Notes: generated by a model not told the origin, from the sequence alone. DNA of 64,000 nucleotides from Rhodococcus sp. B50 (GCF_013602415.1 NZ_WPAG02000002.1:2793480-2857479); one strand, 5' to 3'. Counted from the first letter of the stretch, positions 26,916-37,130 are shown. Translations and numbers: made by a program.

Positions 26916-28042
26916 CGCGGATTCCTTTCCGTCGCGGGTCCGGGAGGGCCCACGGAGTCCGTCGCCTCCCCGGAGAAGCTGTCGGTGCTGTCGGTGCTGT
27001 GGGCTTCACGCAGCTTCCGCCCGTGCTCGACGAGTTCCTCGAGTTTGGCGGCGTTCTTCTCGCTCGCGCGTGAATCGCGTTCGGGCAGTTGCAGTGTCTT
27101 CTCTGCAGGCATACCGGCCTGCAGCTGGCGGCCACGTTCCATCTCGGCGTCGAACTCGGCACCGAACAACAGGGCCAGGTTGGTGATCCACAACCACAGC
27201 AGGAAGATCACTGCGCCGGCGAGGGATCCGTAGGTCTTGTTGTAGCTGCCGAAATTCGAGACATAGAAGGCGAATCCCACCGAGGCCACGATCCACACCA
27301 GGATCGCGATGAGCGATCCGAGGCTCACCCAGCGGAACTTGGGCTGGGAGACGTTGGGTGTCGCGTAGTACAGCACCGCGACGATCATGACCACCAGCGC
27401 GAGCATCACGGGCCACTTGACGATGTTCCACACCGTCACGGCGGTGTCGCCGAGACCGATGATGTCGCCGATCGTACGTGCCACCGGACCACTGATCACG
27501 AGCATCAGGGCGGTGGCACCCGCGGCCACCAGGGCCACTGCGGTGATCAGCAGCATCAGCGGGCGCAGCTTCCAGACGGGCCGCCCCTCTTCGATCTCGT
27601 ATATCCGGTTCATGGCGCGGCCGAAGGCGCCGACATATCCCGATGCCGACCACAGCGCACCGAGAATACCGACGACCAGGGCGAATCCGGCTGTCGGTGC
27701 GGCGACGAGCTGTTCGATCGGTCCTCGGAGAGTGTCGACGGCGGAGGACGGCCCGAGGTCCTCGACCATGCCGAGCACGGCATCCACCGTCGTCTGCCCC
27801 TGGCCGAACACGCCGAGCAACGAGACCACGACGAGCAGGGCAGGGAACAGGGACAGGACGGCGTAGTACGTCAGCGCGGCGGCGAGATCGGTGCACTGAT
27901 CCCGACTGAACTCTCGAACAGTCCTGCGCAGCACGTACTTCCACGACGGCTTGGACAGATCGGTCGGAGAGTCGGGTTTACGCGGGTCGTCGGGCGCGAG
28001 GGTGGCGCCGGACCCCCGTTGCGCTCCGTGCTCGGGTTCCAT
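26912..28042 (-). CDS. YihY/BrkB-family membrane protein
   Basis: A 376-residue protein with about six membrane helices. Family hallmarks include DLAAALTYYAVLSLFPALLV, ALWSASGYVGAFGRAMNRIY and SNFGSYNKTYGSLAGAVIFL. The C-terminal ~80 residues are hydrophilic and charged. The family was once labelled RNase BN, but that is known to be wrong; its real function is unclear. The ATG at 28042 is chosen; a GTG at 28066 adds eight residues and cannot be excluded. It heads the operon with the holin-like and DUF3618 genes. Confidence 0.86.
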   Translation of the reverse strand: MEPEHGAQRGSGATLAPDDPRKPDSPTDLSKPSWKYVLRRTVREFSRDQCTDLAAALTYYAVLSLFPALLVVVSLLGVFGQGQTTVDAVLGMVEDLGPSSAVDTLRGPIEQLVAAPTAGFALVVGILGALWSASGYVGAFGRAMNRIYEIEEGRPVWKLRPLMLLITAVALVAAGATALMLVISGPVARTIGDIIGLGDTAVTVWNIVKWPVMLALVVMIVAVLYYATPNVSQPKFRWVSLGSLIAILVWIVASVGFAFYVSNFGSYNKTYGSLAGAVIFLLWLWITNLALLFGAEFDAEMERGRQLQAGMPAEKTLQLPERDSRASEKNAAKLEELVEHGRKLREAHSTDSTDSFSGEATDSVGPPGPATERNPR

Positions 28043-28119
28043 GGTGCAGCGAGTACCCACCGTCACAGGGCGACCAAACGCCTCCGCGCCGACGCACGAA
28101 CGGCCGTACGATTCAGCGC

Positions 28120-28629
28120 ATGCCCGACACCTTGCTGCAGGGATCCTCCGACGGATTCGATTCGATCGTGGGTCACCTGGACTACCCCATGTTCATCGTC
28201 ACGACGCGGTCCGGGGAGGAACTCAGCGGATGCCTCGTCGGATTCGCCACGCAGGCCGGGATCGATCCCGCCCGGTTCCTGGTGGGCCTGTCCGAGAAGA
28301 ATCGGACATTCCGGATCGCGAAGGACGTCGAGAACCTTGCCGTGCATGTGCTGCCCGCGGGCGCGCGGGAACTCGCCGAACTGTTCGGCGGCCGCACCGG
28401 TGACGACATCGACAAGTTCGCCCGCTGTTCCTGGACGGAAGGCCCCCACGGATTGCCCATCCTCGACGAGGCTGCCGGATGGTTCACCGGACGCATTCTG
28501 GGGCAATTCGAACTGGGCGACCACGTCGGTTTCCTCCTCGAGCCGGACCGCGGTGAGTTACGGGAGGACAGCAGCGGTCTGCTCACATTCGCAGACGTCA
28601 AGGACATCGACGCCGGACACGACGCGTGA
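28120..28629 (+). CDS. Flavin reductase-like FMN-binding protein
   Basis: A 169-residue split-barrel protein of the flavin reductase-like domain family: MFIVTTRSGEELSGCLVGFA, then IDPARFLVGLSEKNRTFRI and LAVHVLPAGARELAELFGG. Members bind FMN or FAD and reduce it with NAD(P)H or act as oxidoreductases. Its stop nearly meets the RibD-like gene: a GTGA overlap if the GTG at 28626 is used. The grouping with a RibD-type reductase suggests flavin chemistry; the partner is unknown. Confidence 0.84.
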   Translation: MPDTLLQGSSDGFDSIVGHLDYPMFIVTTRSGEELSGCLVGFATQAGIDPARFLVGLSEKNRTFRIAKDVENLAVHVLPAGARELAELFGGRTGDDIDKFARCSWTEGPHGLPILDEAAGWFTGRILGQFELGDHVGFLLEPDRGELREDSSGLLTFADVKDIDAGHDA

Positions 28630-28667
28630 CCGCTCGGCGGGACTTCGAGGAGGATCGGATCGGAACC

Positions 28668-29447
28668 ATGCAACGACTCGACGGCGACCCGGCCCTGCCC
28701 CGCAGCGTGGACGACACCGCCCTGCGCGACCTGTACGGATATCCGGACGATCTCACGCGTCCATGGATTCGCATCAACTTCGTGTCCTCCCTCGACGGAG
28801 CCGTGGCGGTAGAGGGACGGTCCGGCGCCCTGGGCTCGCCTTCCGACAAGAAGGTCTTCGGGCTGCTGCGCGAGCTCGCCGACGTGATCGTCGTGGGTGC
28901 GGGCACCGTGCGCGCCGAGAACTACGGTGGTGCCCGCACGAGCGAGGCCCTGCGCACGCGCCGGCAGGAGGCCGGACTGACTCCGATACCGCCGGTCGCA
29001 GTGGTGACCGCCTCGTGCGACCTGCCACCCGACCTGCGACTGTTCACGGACACGACTGTCCCGCCCGTGGTGTTCACGACCGCACGTGCTCCCGAGACCG
29101 CTCGACGCGCGGTCGAGGCCGCCGGAGGCGACGTCCGCGTCATCGCCGACGCGGCGATCGACGGGCCCTCCCTGCTCGCCGCGATCGGCGAGGCGGGATG
29201 GCTCCGGGTGCTGTGCGAGGGCGGGCCGAGCCTGTTCGGCCGCATGATCGAGGACGGCGTCGTCGACGAGCTGTGTTTGACCTGGGCGCCGGTTCTGGCC
29301 GCCGGTAACGCCGGGCGCATAGCGCACTCACCGACGGCTGCCCTGACTCCCCTGCGACGTGCGCACCTGGTGTGCGACGACGACGGCACCCTGCTCACCC
29401 GCTGGGTGCGACCCGATGCTCTGGAAGGAGACACGCATGGCCGATGA
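28668..29447 (+). CDS. RibD C-terminal-domain reductase (Rv2671-like)
   Basis: A 259-residue reductase with the RibD C-terminal (DHFR-like) fold. IRINFVSSLDGAVAVEGRSG and LRELADVIVVGAGTVRAENYGG bind NADPH, and LRVLCEGGPSLFGRM near residue 190 is the conserved Glu-Gly-Gly motif. It lacks the deaminase half of bifunctional RibD. The M. tuberculosis homologue Rv2671 has been reported to have dihydrofolate reductase activity, so a folate or pterin role is possible. The ATG at 28668 gives the homologue's length (258 aa); a GTG at 28626 that overlaps the preceding stop would add 14 residues. It overlaps cinA by 11 nt. Confidence 0.8.
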   Translation: MQRLDGDPALPRSVDDTALRDLYGYPDDLTRPWIRINFVSSLDGAVAVEGRSGALGSPSDKKVFGLLRELADVIVVGAGTVRAENYGGARTSEALRTRRQEAGLTPIPPVAVVTASCDLPPDLRLFTDTTVPPVVFTTARAPETARRAVEAAGGDVRVIADAAIDGPSLLAAIGEAGWLRVLCEGGPSLFGRMIEDGVVDELCLTWAPVLAAGNAGRIAHSPTAALTPLRRAHLVCDDDGTLLTRWVRPDALEGDTHGR

Positions 29448-29928
29448 CGATGTGGTGGAGGGGACGGACACCTCCGACGAGTTGATCGAGCAACTCGCGC
29501 AGCTCGCCTCCGACAAGGAGCTGACGCTCGGCTGCGCGGAGTCGCTCACCGCAGGCACGCTCGCGGCCCGTCTCGGTGCCGCGAAGGGCAGCTCCGATTG
29601 GTTTCGCGGCGGCATCGTCGCGTACTCGCGCGAGGTCAAGTACGGGCTGCTGGACGTACCCGAAGGTCCGGTGGTCAGCGAGACCGCGGCGCGCACGATG
29701 GCGGAGAGCACCTCCCGCCTCCTGGGAGCCGAGATCGTCGTCGCCGTGAGCGGAGCCGGCGGACCCGATCCGCAGGACGGCCGTCCGCCGGGCACGGTCT
29801 GCTTCGCGACGACCGGTCCGGACGGAACCCGCAGCGAGGAGCAGCGCTTCGACGGCGACCCCGAGAAGGTGCTCGCACAGACGGTGCGTCACGCACTGTC
29901 GTTGCTCGTCGAGCGGGCGTCCGCCTGA
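29437..29928 (+). CDS. CinA C-terminal-domain nicotinamide-nucleotide amidase (PncC-type)
   Basis: A 163-residue stand-alone CinA/PncC domain: LTLGCAESLTAGTLAARLGA holds the catalytic serine motif, followed by SSDWFRGGIVAYSREVKYGL, VVAVSGAGGPDP and PPGTVCFA. PncC deamidates nicotinamide mononucleotide to nicotinic acid mononucleotide and recycles NAD precursors. The N-terminal COG1058 domain of full CinA is absent, which is common. The ATG at 29437 follows GGAAGGAGACACGC and overlaps the RibD-like gene by 11 nt. Confidence 0.88.
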   Translation: MADDDVVEGTDTSDELIEQLAQLASDKELTLGCAESLTAGTLAARLGAAKGSSDWFRGGIVAYSREVKYGLLDVPEGPVVSETAARTMAESTSRLLGAEIVVAVSGAGGPDPQDGRPPGTVCFATTGPDGTRSEEQRFDGDPEKVLAQTVRHALSLLVERASA

Positions 29929-29971
29929 AATTCGGATGCGGCCCCTGCCCGCGGGACCTAACGTGACGACC

Positions 29972-30466
29972 ATGCACGTCGTCTTCACGAAAGGTCCCGG
30001 CATCGGGTACGAGATCGCGGTGCATCGCGAGACCGGACCGGAACTCGCTCCGCGTAACGGCCCGGGCGGTCACCCCTATCTCCCCCACGACCTCGTACAC
30101 CTGCTGGTCGAGATGGAGGCAGGTATCGAACTCGGCGTCTTCGGGCAAGTGGCCGCGGGAGACAACGGCCTGTTCTGGCCCGCCGACAACGCCGAACGGA
30201 CCCGGGCGAGCCGGCGCCGGCGCTCGAAGAAACACGCGATGTCACCGCGTGCGGAGGCCGACATGATCAGGTCGGAGACATTGGCGCGCATCGCCGTTCC
30301 CGTCTGGGAGGCGCGGCGCGGCCTGGCACGCGGGCTGCCGGCCTCTGTGCCCGCGCACGATGTCACCCCGGTGGTCGACCGGATCGTGGACATCTTCGAC
30401 GACTACGCCGACCGGTGGCATGCGCTACCGGTCGGCGGATCGCTCACGTTGACCTGGGAGAGCCCG

Positions 30467-30484
<18 letters not shown>
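29972..30484 (+). CDS. Conserved hypothetical protein
   Basis: A 170-residue soluble protein that I do not recognise. The first half (VVFTKGPGIGYEIAVHRETG, then GGHPYLPHDLVHLLVEMEAG) is well structured, with the DLVHLLVE helix; a basic stretch RASRRRRSKKHAMS lies in the middle; the C-terminal half is helical. The ATG at 29972 is preferred; a GTG at 29963 is possible. The gene is 43 nt behind cinA on the same strand. Its last 18 nt overlap the convergent acyl-CoA dehydrogenase gene. Confidence 0.75.
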
Positions 30485-32266
<1,782 letters not shown>

Positions 32267-32314
32267 CGAGGATCCTTTCGGGCGACTCGGATATCCGGCC
32301 GCAGCAGGAACGAA

Positions 32315-32333
32315 CTAAGCGCTCACTCAGTAG
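32315..32333. promoter_or_regulatory. Candidate TetR operator at acyl-CoA dehydrogenase promoter
   Basis: The 19-bp element CTAAGCGCTCACTCAGTAG (32315-32333) has outer arms CTA/TAG and an internal AGCGCT palindrome. It resembles the degenerate TNAGCGCTCACT-type sites bound by mycobacterial fatty-acid TetR repressors. It lies between the divergent acyl-CoA dehydrogenase and tetR genes. The symmetry is imperfect, so this is a candidate only. Confidence 0.45.
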
Positions 32334-32391
32334 ACCAACGCCGGTGCATGATGTCAACGACGCCTTCTCCACCACCCGCAGGACGGACTTC

Positions 32392-33036
32392 GTGACCGAC
32401 ACACCCGAGCAGACCCCCGACGCCCCCGCTACCGTCGACTCCCCGGCCGCTCTGCCCGGTGGCGGATCCGAAGTCGCACGTCGGCTCGTCGCTTCCGCCG
32501 TGGAGTCCTTCGCTCACCGCGGCTACCACGCGACCACCACCCGCGACATCTCCGTCGGCGCGGGCCTGAGCCCCGCGGCGCTCTACGTGCACTTCCCCTC
32601 CAAGGAGGCCGTGCTCTTCGAAGCCGGCCGCAACGGACACCTCCACGTTCTCGAGGAGGTCGAGAGCGCGGCTGCGAGCTCCACCGATCCGATCGAGCGG
32701 ATGCGCGCGATCGTCGACCGCTTCGTGCGGATCCACGCGGTGCACCACACCACCTGCCGCGTCGCGCAGTACGAACTGCACGCGCTCTCCGAGGAGCACT
32801 ACCGCGAGATCGCGGAGATCCGCAGACGCACCGACGCCGTGGTCCGCGAGGTCATCTCCTCCGGAGTCGACAGCGGTGCGTTCCGCGTCGGCGACGTGCC
32901 CACCGCCGCACTCGCGATCCTGTCGCTGGGGATCGACGTCGCCCGTTGGTACCGCCCCGACCGCGTCGACGTCGACGACCTGGCCCGCAACTACGTCGAT
33001 CTCGCACTGTCGATGCTCGGCGCTCCCCGGCTCTGA
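32392..33036 (+). CDS. TetR-family regulator, divergent to acyl-CoA dehydrogenase
   Basis: A 214-residue TetR protein. After a disordered Pro/Ala-rich N terminus (about 1-28), the DNA-binding domain is clear: FAHRGYHATTTRDISVGAGL, then SPAALYVHFPSKEAVLFEAG. The ligand domain follows, with no recognisable effector. The GTG at 32392 is chosen; a GTG at 32344 adds 16 residues and lies nearer the operator. Its position suggests it controls the divergent dehydrogenase, perhaps with an acyl-CoA ligand. Confidence 0.84.
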   Translation: MTDTPEQTPDAPATVDSPAALPGGGSEVARRLVASAVESFAHRGYHATTTRDISVGAGLSPAALYVHFPSKEAVLFEAGRNGHLHVLEEVESAAASSTDPIERMRAIVDRFVRIHAVHHTTCRVAQYELHALSEEHYREIAEIRRRTDAVVREVISSGVDSGAFRVGDVPTAALAILSLGIDVARWYRPDRVDVDDLARNYVDLALSMLGAPRL

Positions 33037-33065
33037 ACGTCCGGCGCCGGACCCCCGAACGACGA

Positions 33066-33109
33066 CGAGGCCCGCGACACCGGCGGTCCAACCGGTGTTG
33101 CGGGCCTCG
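33066..33109. terminator. Bidirectional terminator between tetR and FKBP gene
   Basis: An 18-bp stem with one G-U pair: CGAGGCCCGCGACACCGG (33066-33083) pairs with CCGGTGTTGCGGGCCTCG (33092-33109) around an 8-nt loop. It lies between the convergent tetR and FKBP genes. Confidence 0.8.
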
Positions 33110-33130
33110 AATGTCGTTGCGCTTGTTCGC

Positions 33131-33853
33131 TTATCCGACGCCGAGCAGATCGATCACGAAGACCAGCGTCTTACCTCCGAGCGGATGCCCGGAACCGGCC
33201 GGTCCGTACGCGAGCTGCGGGGGCACCGTCAGCTTGCGACGTCCACCGACGCGCATGCCCGGAATGCCCTCCTGCCAACCCGGAATCAGGCGTCCCAGCG
33301 GGAACCGGACGGAGTCGCCACGAGCGAACGACGAATCGAACACCTCGTTGGTCTCGTACTCCACACCGTGGTAGTGCACGTCGACCACGCCGCCCGGCTG
33401 GGCCTCGTCGCCGTCACCGATCGTGACGTCCTCGATCACGAGATCGGCGGGCGCAGGACCGGTCGCCGGCTCGACCGTCGGAACCTCCGGCGGCACCTGC
33501 ACGGCGAGCAGGTCGATGATGAACACGAGCGTCTTGCCCGACAGACGGTGTCCCGATCCGGCCGGACCGTAGGCGAGCTCCGGCGGGATGGTCAGCTGGC
33601 GACGGCCGCCGACCTTCATACCCGGGATGCCTTCCTGCCAACCGGCGATCAGGCCGGACAGCGGGAAGGTGATGGACTCACCGCGGCCCCACGAGGAGTC
33701 GAACTCCTCACCGGTATCGAACTCGACCCCGACGTAGTGGACTTCGACCTTCGATCCGGGTTCCGCCTCGGCGCCTTCGCCGACCACCAGGTCCTTGATG
33801 ACCAACTGGGTGGGGGCGGGGCCCTCCTGGAACTCGATTTCGGGCTTTGTCAT
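33131..33853 (-). CDS. FKBP-type peptidyl-prolyl isomerase with two tandem domains
   Basis: A 240-residue protein made of two FKBP domains (about 12-118 and 130-240) that are close copies: both contain GWQEGIPGM followed by VGGRR and an LAYGPAGSGH segment, then GKTLVF. The first has LVIKDLVVGEGAEAEPGSKV, the second LVIEDVTIGDGDEAQPGGVV. FKBPs speed proline isomerisation in protein folding. Actinobacterial FKBPs next to gltA are usually single-domain (about 120 aa), so this is an internal duplication. There is no signal peptide, so it is cytoplasmic. The ATG at 33853 is preceded by GAGGAGACACGC. It lies 49 nt from the gltA stop. Confidence 0.88.
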   Translation of the reverse strand: MTKPEIEFQEGPAPTQLVIKDLVVGEGAEAEPGSKVEVHYVGVEFDTGEEFDSSWGRGESITFPLSGLIAGWQEGIPGMKVGGRRQLTIPPELAYGPAGSGHRLSGKTLVFIIDLLAVQVPPEVPTVEPATGPAPADLVIEDVTIGDGDEAQPGGVVDVHYHGVEYETNEVFDSSFARGDSVRFPLGRLIPGWQEGIPGMRVGGRRKLTVPPQLAYGPAGSGHPLGGKTLVFVIDLLGVG

Positions 33854-33902
33854 GCGTGTCTCCTCGTCGGGATTCGGTCGAGATGTCCGGCTGCTACGAG
33901 GG

Positions 33903-35201
33903 TCAGCGCTCCTCGAGGGACGTGTACGGCCGCTCGGTGTAGCCGGTGTAGATCTGACGCGGGCGGCCGATCTTGAGGGTCGGGTCGGAGTGCATCTCAC
34001 GCCAGTGCGCGATCCAGCCGGGCAGGCGGCCGAGGGCGAACAGCACCGTGAACATGCGGTCCGGGAAGCCCATCGCACGGTAGATCAGACCCGTGTAGAA
34101 GTCGACGTTCGGGTACAGCTTGCGCTCGATGAAGTAGTCGTCCGTGAGGGCGGCCTCTTCGAGCTTCATGGCGATCTCGAGCAGTTCGTCGCCCGCACCG
34201 AGCTTCTTGAGGATGCGGTCGGCGGTCTTCTTGACGATCGCGGCCCGCGGGTCGTAGTTGCGGTAGACGCGGTGCCCGAAGCCCATGAGCTTCACGCCGT
34301 CTTCCTTGTTCTTGACCTTGCGGACGAAGTCCTTGACGTCGCCGTCGGACTTCTGGATGCCGTCGAGCATCTCGAGCACAGCCTGGTTGGCGCCGCCGTG
34401 CAGCGGGCCCCACAGCGCGTTGATGCCGCCCGAGATGGATGTGAAGAGGTTGGCGTCGGACGAACCGACGAGACGCACCGTCGACGTCGAGCAGTTCTGC
34501 TCGTGATCGGCATGCAGGATGAGCAGCATGTCGAGCGCCTGGGCGATCTCGGGATCGATCTCGTAGGGCTCGGCCGGGAAGCCGAAGGTCATGCGCAGGA
34601 AGTTCTCGACCAGCGACAGCGAGTTGTCGGGGTAGAGGAAGGGCTGACCGACCGACTTCTTGTACGCGTAGGCCGCGATGGTCGGCAGCTTGGCGAGCAG
34701 ACGGATCGTCGACAGCTCGACCTGCTCGGAGTCGTCCGGGTCGAGGGAATCGGGGTAGTACGCCGACAGAGCGTTGACCGCGCTCGACACGACGGGCATC
34801 GGGTGCGCGTTGCGCGGGAAGCCGTCGAAGAACCGCTTGAGATCCTCGTGCAGCAGGGTGTGGCGACGGATCTTGTCGGTGAAGACCTCGAGCTGCTCCG
34901 AGGTCGGCAGCTCACCGTAGATCAGCAGGTAGCTGACCTCGATGAACGTCGACTTCTCGGCGAGCTGCTCGATCGGGTATCCGCGGTACCGCAGGATGCC
35001 CTTCTCGCCGTCGATGTACGTGATCGCCGACTTGGTGGAGGCGGTGTTGACGAAACCCGGATCCAGGGTGGTGTACCCGGTCGCCGCGAGGAGCTTGCCC
35101 AGCTCGATACCGTCATTGCCTTCCGTCGCCTTGGCGATCGACATCGTGTGTTCGCCACCGGGGTAGCTGAGGGTGGGGTTGGTGTCATTCTCAGCGGGCA
35201 C
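33903..35201 (-). CDS. gltA: Citrate synthase (GltA2-type)
   Basis: A 432-residue hexameric-type citrate synthase. Catalytic regions are visible: ILHADHEQNCSTSTVRLVGS, WGPLHGGANQAVLEML and MGFGHRVYRNYDPRA, holding the two histidines and the conserved Arg-Asp pattern. It condenses acetyl-CoA and oxaloacetate at entry to the TCA cycle. It corresponds to Rv0896 (gltA2). The start is a GTG at 35201. On this strand a -10-like TATTAT at 35399-35404 would give a leader of about 190 nt. The FKBP gene follows 49 nt downstream. Confidence 0.92.
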   Translation of the reverse strand: MPAENDTNPTLSYPGGEHTMSIAKATEGNDGIELGKLLAATGYTTLDPGFVNTASTKSAITYIDGEKGILRYRGYPIEQLAEKSTFIEVSYLLIYGELPTSEQLEVFTDKIRRHTLLHEDLKRFFDGFPRNAHPMPVVSSAVNALSAYYPDSLDPDDSEQVELSTIRLLAKLPTIAAYAYKKSVGQPFLYPDNSLSLVENFLRMTFGFPAEPYEIDPEIAQALDMLLILHADHEQNCSTSTVRLVGSSDANLFTSISGGINALWGPLHGGANQAVLEMLDGIQKSDGDVKDFVRKVKNKEDGVKLMGFGHRVYRNYDPRAAIVKKTADRILKKLGAGDELLEIAMKLEEAALTDDYFIERKLYPNVDFYTGLIYRAMGFPDRMFTVLFALGRLPGWIAHWREMHSDPTLKIGRPRQIYTGYTERPYTSLEER

Positions 35202-35472
35202 GAAGGATCCCTCTCAAGCTCAGACCTACGAGAAACTTCCGGACATTCACGTAGAACCTAGCCGTAGCGCGGGGTATGCGCTGAGGCAGGGTCCGCCGAA
35301 AGTCCCCGATCGGTATGTCGTCCATGTGGGTTCCGAACGCTCGCCCGCACCCTCCGCGACTGTGCCGCAAGGCCGGCACACGCCGATAACCTGCGGCAAT
35401 AATACCCAAGTCTCACCAAGGTCGTTACGCGGGGATCTGCGCGTATCCGGCGTCCCACGCGGGTCACTCTAC
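35202..35472 (-). other. gltA leader region, no gene seen
   Basis: About 270 nt between gltA and the beta-lactamase remnant. On the minus strand there is a -10-like TATTAT at 35399-35404 and a short GTGCCG/CGGCAC hairpin near 35362-35379. Open frames here are Arg-rich and look non-coding. I see no supported gene. Confidence 0.5.
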
Positions 35473-35735
35473 TCACAGCACCGCGAGGAGCACATCGACG
35501 ACGGCGGCGGTGGCCTGCGCGACGGGTGCGCCTCTCCAGGGAAGTGCCGGGGTCACCGGTTGTCGAGTCCGAGAGGATCGCCGGCGACACCGGCTGCCCG
35601 TCGGCGGCCACACCACCCCGGCGTCGTTCATCGTCCCGTACATGCCCCGGCCGTGGTCGTGTCGCGCTCGTCGCACGGCCCGGCCGCAACCCCGGCGGAA
35701 CAGATAACTCCTGTGCGCCACAGCGTGTTTCGTAT
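35473..35735 (-). pseudogene. Degraded class A beta-lactamase, C-terminal remnant
   Basis: Read on the minus strand, successive frames give pieces of one class A beta-lactamase C-terminus: ELSVPPGLRPG (about 35693-35725), then GRGMYGTMNDAGVVWPP in another frame (35598-35648), then DGQPVSPAILSDSTTGDPG back in the first (35543-35600), then APVAQATAAVVDVLLAVL to the stop at 35473. BlaC-type enzymes have the same order: YGxxNDxxVVWxPxGxP, AxxSD, then an alanine-rich last helix. At least three frame changes and loss of all upstream catalytic parts (SxxK, SDN and an intact KTG) mean it is not functional. It lies between the gltA leader and the MFS gene. Confidence 0.6.
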
Positions 35736-35861
35736 GGAGGTATCGGAAGGCTCGCACAGGACGAGTGCATGCTCACCGGCGTTCGGATCCGCACATCGCC
35801 GTCACCGAGACAGGGCCCGCTTCGGGGCGAAGCTGCTCTCGACGAAACCGCGGACCTGCCG

Positions 35862-37130
35862 TCACCCGAGGGTGCGTGAGACCCGGTAGCGCACGAAGGC
35901 CGGGAAGGCGACCACGCACACGAGCGTGCCGACGATCACGAGCACACCGCCACCGGCCGCCGCGACGGCCGTGCCCACAGCCGCTGCGGCCGCGCCGTGG
36001 AGCACGTCGCCGATACGCGGCCCACCCGCGACGACCACGATGAACACCCCTTGGAGCCGACCGCGCATCTCGTCGGTCGCGACGGTCTGCAGCATCGTCG
36101 AACGAAAGGCCGCAGACACCATGTCGACCGCACCGCCGAAGGCGAGGAAGAACAGCGCGACCCACAGCAGCAGGCCGCTGCCGCCCGGTTCGGCCCACCA
36201 CACGGCGGCACCGAAGCCCACCATCGCCACGCCCCACAGGACGATGCACACGATCACGGCGAGCCCCTGTCGCTGCACTCGCGGCAGCCACCCGGAGAAG
36301 ACGCCGCCGATCACCGCGCCCACCGACATCGCCGCGAACAGCAGACCGAGGGCGAAGCCGCCCTGTGCGGGATCGCCGAACGATTCGTGAGCGATCTGCG
36401 GGAACAGCGCCCGCGGCATCCCGAACACCATCGCGACGATGTCGACGACGAACGACGCCAGCAGGATCTTCTGGCCGGACAGGTACCGGAAGCCGTCGAA
36501 CACCGCGCGCAGCCCGGCCTTGGTGACCTCGCCGAGCGGCGGGATCGCCGGGAGCCGGACCACCGCCCACAGCGTGGCGAGCAGGAAGATCGCGTCCAGC
36601 AGATAGAGGGTGGACAGACCCACGACGGGGATGAGGGCACCGGCGAACAGCGGCCCGGCGATCGCCCCGAACTGCACGACCGTCATGTTCAGCGAAGTGG
36701 CCGCCGCGATCTGCCCGACCGGCAGCAGTCGGGGGATCACCGCCGCACGGGTGGGCTGATTGACGGCGAAGAACGCCTGCTGCACCGAGAACAGGCAGAG
36801 CAGCACCCACACGTTGTTCAGTCCGCTCGCGGCCTGCGCCCACAACAGCAGGGATGTGACACCGAGACCGGTGGAGGTGATCAGCAACAGTTTCCGACGG
36901 TCCATCGCATCGGCGAGCGCCCCTCCCCACAGGCCGAACACCACGAGCGGCACGAGGCCGAACACACCGGTCAGTCCCACATAGGCGGAGTTGCGAGTGA
37001 TCTCGTAGATCTGCTGGGGTACGGCGACGACCGCCATCTGCGCACCGATGACGGTGACGACCCCGGCCCACCACAGCCGGGCGTAGTCCTTGTTGCGCAG
37101 GGGCGTGGTGTCGGCGAGCAGTCGCCTCAC
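35862..37130 (-). CDS. MFS transporter
   Basis: A 422-residue major facilitator with about 12 helices; the loop GALADAMDRRKLLL after helix 2 is the MFS motif A. It belongs to the EntS-like subgroup, like the exporter at 15423, and its substrate is unknown. The start is a GTG at 37130 overlapping the pdxH stop by 4 nt (GTGA), so it is translationally coupled to pdxH. Export of a B6-type or amino compound would fit the context, but that is speculation. Confidence 0.86.
   Translation of the reverse strand: MRRLLADTTPLRNKDYARLWWAGVVTVIGAQMAVVAVPQQIYEITRNSAYVGLTGVFGLVPLVVFGLWGGALADAMDRRKLLLITSTGLGVTSLLLWAQAASGLNNVWVLLCLFSVQQAFFAVNQPTRAAVIPRLLPVGQIAAATSLNMTVVQFGAIAGPLFAGALIPVVGLSTLYLLDAIFLLATLWAVVRLPAIPPLGEVTKAGLRAVFDGFRYLSGQKILLASFVVDIVAMVFGMPRALFPQIAHESFGDPAQGGFALGLLFAAMSVGAVIGGVFSGWLPRVQRQGLAVIVCIVLWGVAMVGFGAAVWWAEPGGSGLLLWVALFFLAFGGAVDMVSAAFRSTMLQTVATDEMRGRLQGVFIVVVAGGPRIGDVLHGAAAAAVGTAVAAAGGGVLVIVGTLVCVVAFPAFVRYRVSRTLG

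Noticed and set aside
27089..29308. A 739-codon plus-strand frame across BrkB and the flavin genes.
   Set aside because: It is antisense to BrkB in its first half and out of frame with the flavin reductase and RibD-like genes in the second; the composition is typical of high-GC shadow frames.
35258..35794. A 178-codon minus-strand frame in the gltA/MFS gap taken as one gene.
   Set aside because: It is Arg-rich overall; only parts of it match a beta-lactamase, with the remaining parts in other frames. It is better described as a pseudogene remnant.
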